Below, piece after piece: positions 58,901 through 64,000 of a DNA stretch of 64,000 nt; position 1 is the stretch's first letter; each line of letters starts with the position of its first letter. The notes under the pieces are model-generated. The model was not told the origin of the DNA. It saw nothing but the letters and a program-made list of their open reading frames with translations, and ran no database searches. The stretch is taken from NCBI RefSeq assembly GCF_020379485.1, contig NC_063438.1, positions 558,001 through 622,000 of the forward strand, written 5' to 3'. The position numbers and the translations under genes are program-made. Origin of the DNA: Brassica napus. Lineage: Eukaryota; Streptophyta; Magnoliopsida; Brassicales; Brassicaceae.

Positions 58901-61684
58901 CCAAGAATCTTGCTTTTGGACGAAGCTACAAGCGCGCTTGATGCAGAGTCAGAGAGAGTGGTTCAAGAAGCGCTTGATAGGATCATGGTTAACCGGACTA
59001 CAGTAGTAGTTGCTCACCGGTTAAGCACGGTGCGAAATGCTGATACTATCGCTGTGATTCATCAAGGAAAGATCGTGGAGAAAGGCTCTCACGCTGAGCT
59101 ACTCAAGGACCCGGAAGGTGCTTATTCTCAGCTCATACGTCTTCAAGAAGATAAGAAACACGAAGAGAAGAAACCCGAAGAGTTGTCATCAATAGAATCA
59201 TTCAAACAATCTAGTTTGAGAAAATCATCTCTAGGGCGGTCTCTAAGCAAAGGAGGATCATCTAGAGGAAACAGCAGCCGCCACTCTTTCAACATGTTTG
59301 GTTTTCCATCAGGTATTGAAGGAAACGACGTCGTTCAAGATCAAGAAGAGCCCAAGACCAAACCAAAGAAAGTATCTATCCGTAGAATCGCTGCTCTAAA
59401 CAAACCAGAGATCCCCGTTCTCATACTCGGAACAATCTCAGCAGCAGCAAACGGAGTTATACTTCCTATCTTCGGTATACTAATCGCAAGCGTGATCAAA
59501 GCCTTCTTCAAACCGCCTAAGGAGCTTAAAGAAGACACGAGCTTCTGGGCCATTATCTTCATGGTTCTTGGTTTCGCTTCCGTCATCGCCTACCCAGCTC
59601 AAACCTTCTTCTTTTCTATCGCTGGTTGTAAGCTAGTGCAGAGGATAAGGAGCATGTGTTTTGAGAAAGTGGTTCACATGGAAGTTGGATGGTTTGATGA
59701 GTCAGAGCATTCTAGTGGAACTATTGGAGCGAGGCTATCGGCTGATGCAGCTGCGATACGTGGTTTAGTGGGAGATGCTTTGGCTCAGATGGTTCAGAAT
59801 CTGTCGTCTATATTGGCTGGGTTGATCATTGCGTTCTTGGCTTGTTGGCAGTTGGCTTTTGTCGTTCTTGCCATGCTTCCTCTTATTGCACTCAATGGGT
59901 TTCTTTACATGAAGTTCATGAAAGGTTTCAGTGCAGATGCAAAGGTAAAGTTACTTATTCATATTTATACAACTTCTAACGTATAAACTCAGGGCCAACC
60001 ATGAGATTTTTGGGGGTTATAAACAATTAAGTAAAAATTTATATAAAAATTATAGTATAAAAATAGGTTTCTTCTATATATGTTAATTTTTAAAAAAAAA
60101 ATTGTTGGGGGTAATAAACAATTAAGTAAAAAATTATAATATAAATTGAGGTTTTCTATATATGTAATTTTTTTAAAAACAATTGGGGCTATAGACCCAT
60201 GCTTCATTAATGTTTAGAACCGGCCTTGTATAAACTATCTTTCTCTGGTGCAGAAAATGTATGGGGAAGCGAGTCAGGTAGCGAATGATGCGGTTGGGAG
60301 CATAAGAACAGTAGCTTCGTTCTGTGCGGAAGACAAAGTGATGAACATGTACACAAAGAAGTGTGAAGGTCCTATGAAGACAGGGATACGCCAAGGCATT
60401 GTCAGTGGAATAGGTTTCGGTGTTTCTTTCTTTGTACTCTTCGCTTCTTACGCGACCAGCTTCTATGTGGGGGCACAACTTGTCGATGACGGCAAGACAA
60501 CCTTCGACTCTGTTTTCAGGGTATTATAAGTAGCATAACTTAACAGATATTTTCTGTCTCTTTCTTGTTACTCACGGTTTCTTGATTCTTCTTAGGTTTT
60601 CTTTGCTTTGACGATGGCGGCTATTGCCATTTCACAGTCGAGTTCGTTGTCTCCTGACTCCAGCAAAGCCGATATCGCTGCTGCTTCGATTTTCGGGATT
60701 ATCGACAGAGAATCGAAGATTGATCCAAGTGTAGAATCTGGAAGAGTGTTGGATACTGTTAAAGGAGACATTGAGCTTCGTCATGTTAGTTTCAAATACC
60801 CATCAAGGCCTGATGTTCAAATCTTCCAAGATCTTTGTCTAAGTATTCGAGCTGGAAAGGTTAGTCACTAATGCATTATTTGATAATCGTCAACGTCAAC
60901 GAAAAGACAGAACATTTTAAAACAAACTCTGTTCTGTTTTTTCATTTTTCAGACCGTTGCTTTGGTTGGAGAAAGCGGGAGCGGGAAGTCAACGGTGATC
61001 GCTTTGCTACAGAGGTTTTACGATCCAGACTCAGGCGAGATCACTCTCGACGGTGTAGAGATCAAGACCCTGCGACTAAAATGGCTCAGACAACAAACGG
61101 GACTCGTGAGCCAAGAACCGATCTTGTTTAACGAAACGATCAGAGCCAACATTGCTTATGGAAAAGGCGGAGACGCGAGTGAATCCGAAATCGTATCAGC
61201 AGCTGAACTATCAAACGCCCATGGATTCATCAGTGGTCTACAACAGGTAATAATAACTAAAGCTTTAAAGGTTTCTTGTATTCCAAGGCATTAGGTTTCA
61301 AAATAACCTAATATTGGTTTATTGATTTAGGGTTACGATACGATGGTTGGAGAAAGAGGAATACAGTTATCAGGCGGGCAAAAACAACGAGTGGCCATAG
61401 CGCGAGCCATCGTCAAGGATCCTAAGGTATTGCTACTTGATGAAGCTACTAGCGCTCTAGACGCAGAGTCTGAACGTGTGGTTCAAGATGCGCTTGACCG
61501 GGTTATGGTGAACCGGACTACGATTGTGGTGGCTCACCGGTTATCCACGATTAAGAACGCGGATGTAATTGCAGTCGTTAAGAACGGAGTTATTGTAGAG
61601 AAAGGGAAGCACGAGAGTTTGATCAATATCAAAGACGGAGTTTATGCTTCGTTGGTGCAGCTTCATCTCAGTGCTGCTTCTTAA
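55976..61684 (+). CDS. ABCB4: ABC transporter B family member 4 (auxin transporter)
   Basis: Ten exons: 55976-56299, 56384-56438, 56521-56696, 57668-57889, 57959-58197, 58285-59944, 60254-60520, 60596-60859, 60953-61246 and 61331-61684. They give 1284 residues in frame. It is a full-size MDR/PGP transporter with two membrane domains and two nucleotide-binding domains. First site: Walker [10 protein letters not shown] (423-431), LSGGQ (528-532), Walker B ILLLDEA (547-553). Second: GESGSGKST (1075-1083), LSGGQ (1180-1184), VLLLDEA (1200-1206). All motifs are intact. A serine-rich linker ([20 protein letters not shown]) separates the halves and is a likely phosphorylation region. Arabidopsis ABCB4 moves auxin across the root-cell plasma membrane; ABCB21 is the close paralogue and main alternative. 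Introns 3 and 6 carry a Helitron and a hAT MITE. Confidence 0.96.
56885..57566 (-). mobile_element. Non-autonomous Helitron in ABCB4 intron 3
   Basis: On the minus strand it begins TCTATATTATTATTTGGG after an A (57566) and ends CTAG before a T (56885). A GC-rich palindromic stem, gctcgcacgtgcgggc, lies about 10 bp before the end, again standing out in AT-rich DNA. Its 5' end (TATTATTTGGGAAG) resembles that of the Helitron at 46402 (TATTATTTGAGAAA), so both belong to one family. 682 bp, no ORF. Confidence 0.72.
59982..60236. mobile_element. hAT-type MITE in ABCB4 intron 6
   Basis: A 239-bp element at 59990-60228 with an exact 8-bp target duplication TATAAACT (59982-59989, 60229-60236). Ends are CAGGGCC and, on the minus strand, CAAGGCC, the hAT style. 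Inside, a block with gggggttataaacaattaag is repeated once in tandem (about 60010 and 60105). Its right end is about 17 bp before the exon 7 acceptor. Confidence 0.85.
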
Positions 61685-62139
61685 AGCATATCTTTTATGT
61701 TCATTCGTTTTTTTTTGGTTAATTATGCTATGTATTGATGAACATTGTTATTCAATGATTGGTTTTAAATATTTTATTGAAATCTAATGTTATTGGTTAT
61801 TGTATTTAAAATGTATTTATTTAAAGATCTTAAAATCTAGTGTTGTTGGTTCTTATTATATTTATAATCTATTCATTAGAAAGTTTTGAAATCCAATGTT
61901 ATTCAATAAAAGATTTGCATACAATATTTGAAATCTTGTGTTATACATATTTGATAAATTTAAACAATCCATTTAACGTGAAATATATTGAATCTAATAC
62001 CATGTATAAATTTTATCAATCAAAATCCAACCTTTTACTTTATATTTTATCATCATTTTTATTAGCAATTGTCATCACATTATTGAAAAAGTTACTCTGC
62101 AAATATTATCACTACGCATTGATTTTCTCAAACATAAAA
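61685..62139. other. ABCB4 3' flank with remnant of a TIR element
   Basis: ABCB4 3' UTR followed by AT-rich DNA. At 61757-61910 the motifs attggttttaaatattttat, ttattggtt and gttgttggttctt with taaaatct resemble the end of the TIR element at 18801-19757. The 112-codon ORF at 61840-62178 is AT-rich and not credible. Confidence 0.45.
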
Positions 62140-62264
62140 CCCATACTTTTTTTGAGAGAATGTTTTTCTTATCCTTAACCAAAACTAAATTATTCTTATT
62201 CACATGATGTGTAGAATAATTTGGTTTTGGTCAAGGGATAAGCAAAAAATTCTCTCAAAATGGG
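62140..62264. mobile_element. Foldback MITE
   Basis: Two long arms, nearly perfect inverted copies: tttgagagaatgtttttctt...aaattattct on the left, and on the minus strand ttttgagagaattttttgct...caaattattct. They are separated by a short loop around 62197-62212. Arms of about 46 bp extend outward to cccat/atggg. The whole would fold into one hairpin. No target duplication resolved. Confidence 0.65.
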
Positions 62265-64000
62265 ATGCAATAATAGCTAAAGAGGCATTGAACAAAATTC
62301 TAAAGGAAGAAGCAGCAAAAGTACATGTTGGAGATATATTACATCATCCTTTCATCGCTGTATAAAAGTTTATTTTTTCTCTCTCAAACATAATCTTATA
62401 CTAGGTGCTTATTTATTCTAATAATATGCTTATGTTTTGCTCATATGAGTCCACACACATTGAATGCTATATGATCTTCGGGTTGGTCCTAAATCAATTT
62501 ATCAGTTGTTGATTGTACATCATTTGGGCACTCTTTTGTTTCTCGAGATTATGACATTTTGCTTCCTTAGAAACCTGGTAGAAAATAAGAGTTGAATGCA
62601 AATGTTTATTTCATCAATTCCACAACTAATTTTACCATTTGCTTTAAAAGGAATAGAATTCTAATTCCATCAATTCCATACAAAATTAAACAAAATTCAA
62701 AGAAAAGTATTAGCGTTTTATAGTTACATCTAAGTGGAATGGTAAAGTTTTTTTTTTTTGTGATCCTTTGTGTTTTTTTTTCCTTTTTGCCTTTGGTTTA
62801 ATTAAACAATTTCATTCTGGTTTATCTTATAGTTAACTAATCTTTTGGTTTGATGGTTATGTTGTTGGTATGATAAACAATATTTGTGCAGTTTGATGAA
62901 CGAGGTCGTTGAAGTATGTCTTGCTGTTTATTATTCGTTAGATGTTAATGTTATCAATCCAAAGTTATGTAATCCCACATTATGACATCAATGGTACTTT
63001 TGATGAGAAAGTTTCTTATTTGGCTTTGGAATACACAAGATCTAAGCTACTAATGTTAGAACAAGTATTATAGATTTTTCAATAATATCTAAGAGTTTAT
63101 AATATTAGAAACTCTTCTCATTCTTTTCAGTTTGTTTACTTATATTAATATTAAGTTAAAAATCATTAAGATATTTTTATTGTGCTTGAGAATTCTCTTA
63201 ATTAACCTAACCTTTATTAATCTAATCTATTAATTTAGAGTCCAATATTTTCTACTGAAAAACACTGGCGTGGGCGGGAAGCTGAATATCTAAAGATATA
63301 TGGAGAAAGCAAAGAAACACGCTAAGTTAGCGCAGAAGATGGTTGACTATGAAAAATACTGGCGTAGGCGGAAAGCTGAATACCTGAAGATATATGGAGA
63401 ATAAGAAACTTCTCGGTTTCATGCTTTGTCTTGTTTCATGCATGTGCTTTTTTTTTCAAGTGACTCCTCTGTTTCGCATGTGCTTTTTTTTTTAAAGTGA
63501 CTAAGTACTCATGGCTCAGTTACTGAGAATGATCGTTGAAAATTTGTTAACTCTCCCTACTAGTTTCATCAAATTGCAACAACATCCAGTTCATCTAATT
63601 CTTTTGCTTTCTTGGTTTCCAATATCTACTGCACGTGTTATTTCCTTTATTTATTTAGAAGCTCAAAGATATAGATATGTTTGAGAATAAGAGTGTAATG
63701 ATGATGTTTCATTTTAAGACAATTTGTTGTATCAAAATAGCAATGCTTTATACAATTTTCCAGTTTCTCCTTATCAATTCTTCCTAGGGACTTTAATATG
63801 AGCTCAACCTAACAGGGTTAGCCCTAACCCTACAAATCCATTTGTAACTCTAACCCTCATTTTTTAAACAGGGTTTAAACAGGGTTGGCCCTAATAGGAT
63901 CAGAGTTTAAATTCTAACCCTTTTATTTCGATTCACACAACTATTATACAATATTTAATAACGTTTTTCACTAAAAAAACTTAAAGTCGAGTTTTCTTGC
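62265..64000. other. Spacer at right edge, no recognised gene
   Basis: AT-rich DNA with a dispersed-repeat copy at 62495-62570 (see 40452-40540), a 94-bp-spaced coding-like duplication at 63256-63404, and a final stretch at 63810-63930 with inverted gggttagccctaaccc-type motifs that resembles a repeat end. No exon of a known family was recognised. Confidence 0.45.
63300..63404 (+). other. Small basic ORF of 34 codons in duplicated sequence
   Basis: ATG to TAA encodes a short lysine-rich peptide (MEKAKKHAKLAQKMVDYEKY then WRRRKAEYLKIYGE). The second half is a near copy of an upstream segment at 63256-63307 that reads EKHWRGREAEYLKIYGE in another frame. Third-position differences between the copies suggest descent from a coding exon. 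It may be a relic of a gene fragment; source not recognised. Confidence 0.25.

Noticed and set aside
61840..62178. 112-codon ORF after ABCB4
   Set aside because: AT-driven, isoleucine/leucine/lysine-rich translation overlapping repeat remnants and a foldback arm.

Overview
The window is plant nuclear DNA from a Brassicaceae species, most likely the Brassica/Raphanus group. The genes have plant GT-AG introns and AT-rich spacers. From position 29016 to 61684 their order matches, from memory of family relationships, Arabidopsis At2g47070 to At2g47000: SPL1, a PTI1-type kinase, a pectin methylesterase inhibitor, VANGUARD1-type pectin methylesterase, an organellar release factor, a secreted protein of unknown function, and ABCB4. 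I could not run alignments, so names rest on motif and protein recognition; every spliced model below closes in frame at the length expected for its family.

Layout. 1-12590 is a nearly perfect satellite array with a unit of about 349 bp. 12591-19900 holds progressively decayed copies of the same satellite, with an inverted segment near 15.45 kb and a DNA-transposon-like insertion at 18801-19757. 20040-28440 is an S-adenosylmethionine synthetase gene whose 3' UTR is split by a young, intact-looking Ty1/copia retrotransposon lying antisense (22458-28305). 29016-61684 is the collinear gene block. 61685-64000 holds no gene that I recognise, only small repeats.

Functional themes. SAM synthetase supplies the general methyl donor. 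SPL1 is an SBP-box transcription factor. The PTI1-like kinase is a cytoplasmic signalling kinase. The secreted PMEI-like protein and the VGD-type pectin methylesterase lie side by side and both concern pectin methyl-esterification, probably in pollen. The release factor ends organellar translation. ABCB4 is a plasma-membrane auxin transporter.

The spacers and introns are rich in small mobile elements, many with readable boundaries: two Helitrons (46402-47420 and, inside ABCB4, 56885-57566), a hAT-type MITE with an exact 8-bp target duplication inside ABCB4, a Harbinger-type MITE, a nested TIR element carrying an intron-containing aspartic protease fragment, a 5'-truncated LINE with a 15-bp duplication, and a 1-kb poly(A) retroposon with a 15-bp duplication.

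The most unusual signal is in the copia leader (27646-27916). Eight small hairpins lie in tandem; each has its own different but self-complementary outer stem around a shared bulged inner stem. This covariation pattern points to selection on RNA structure.
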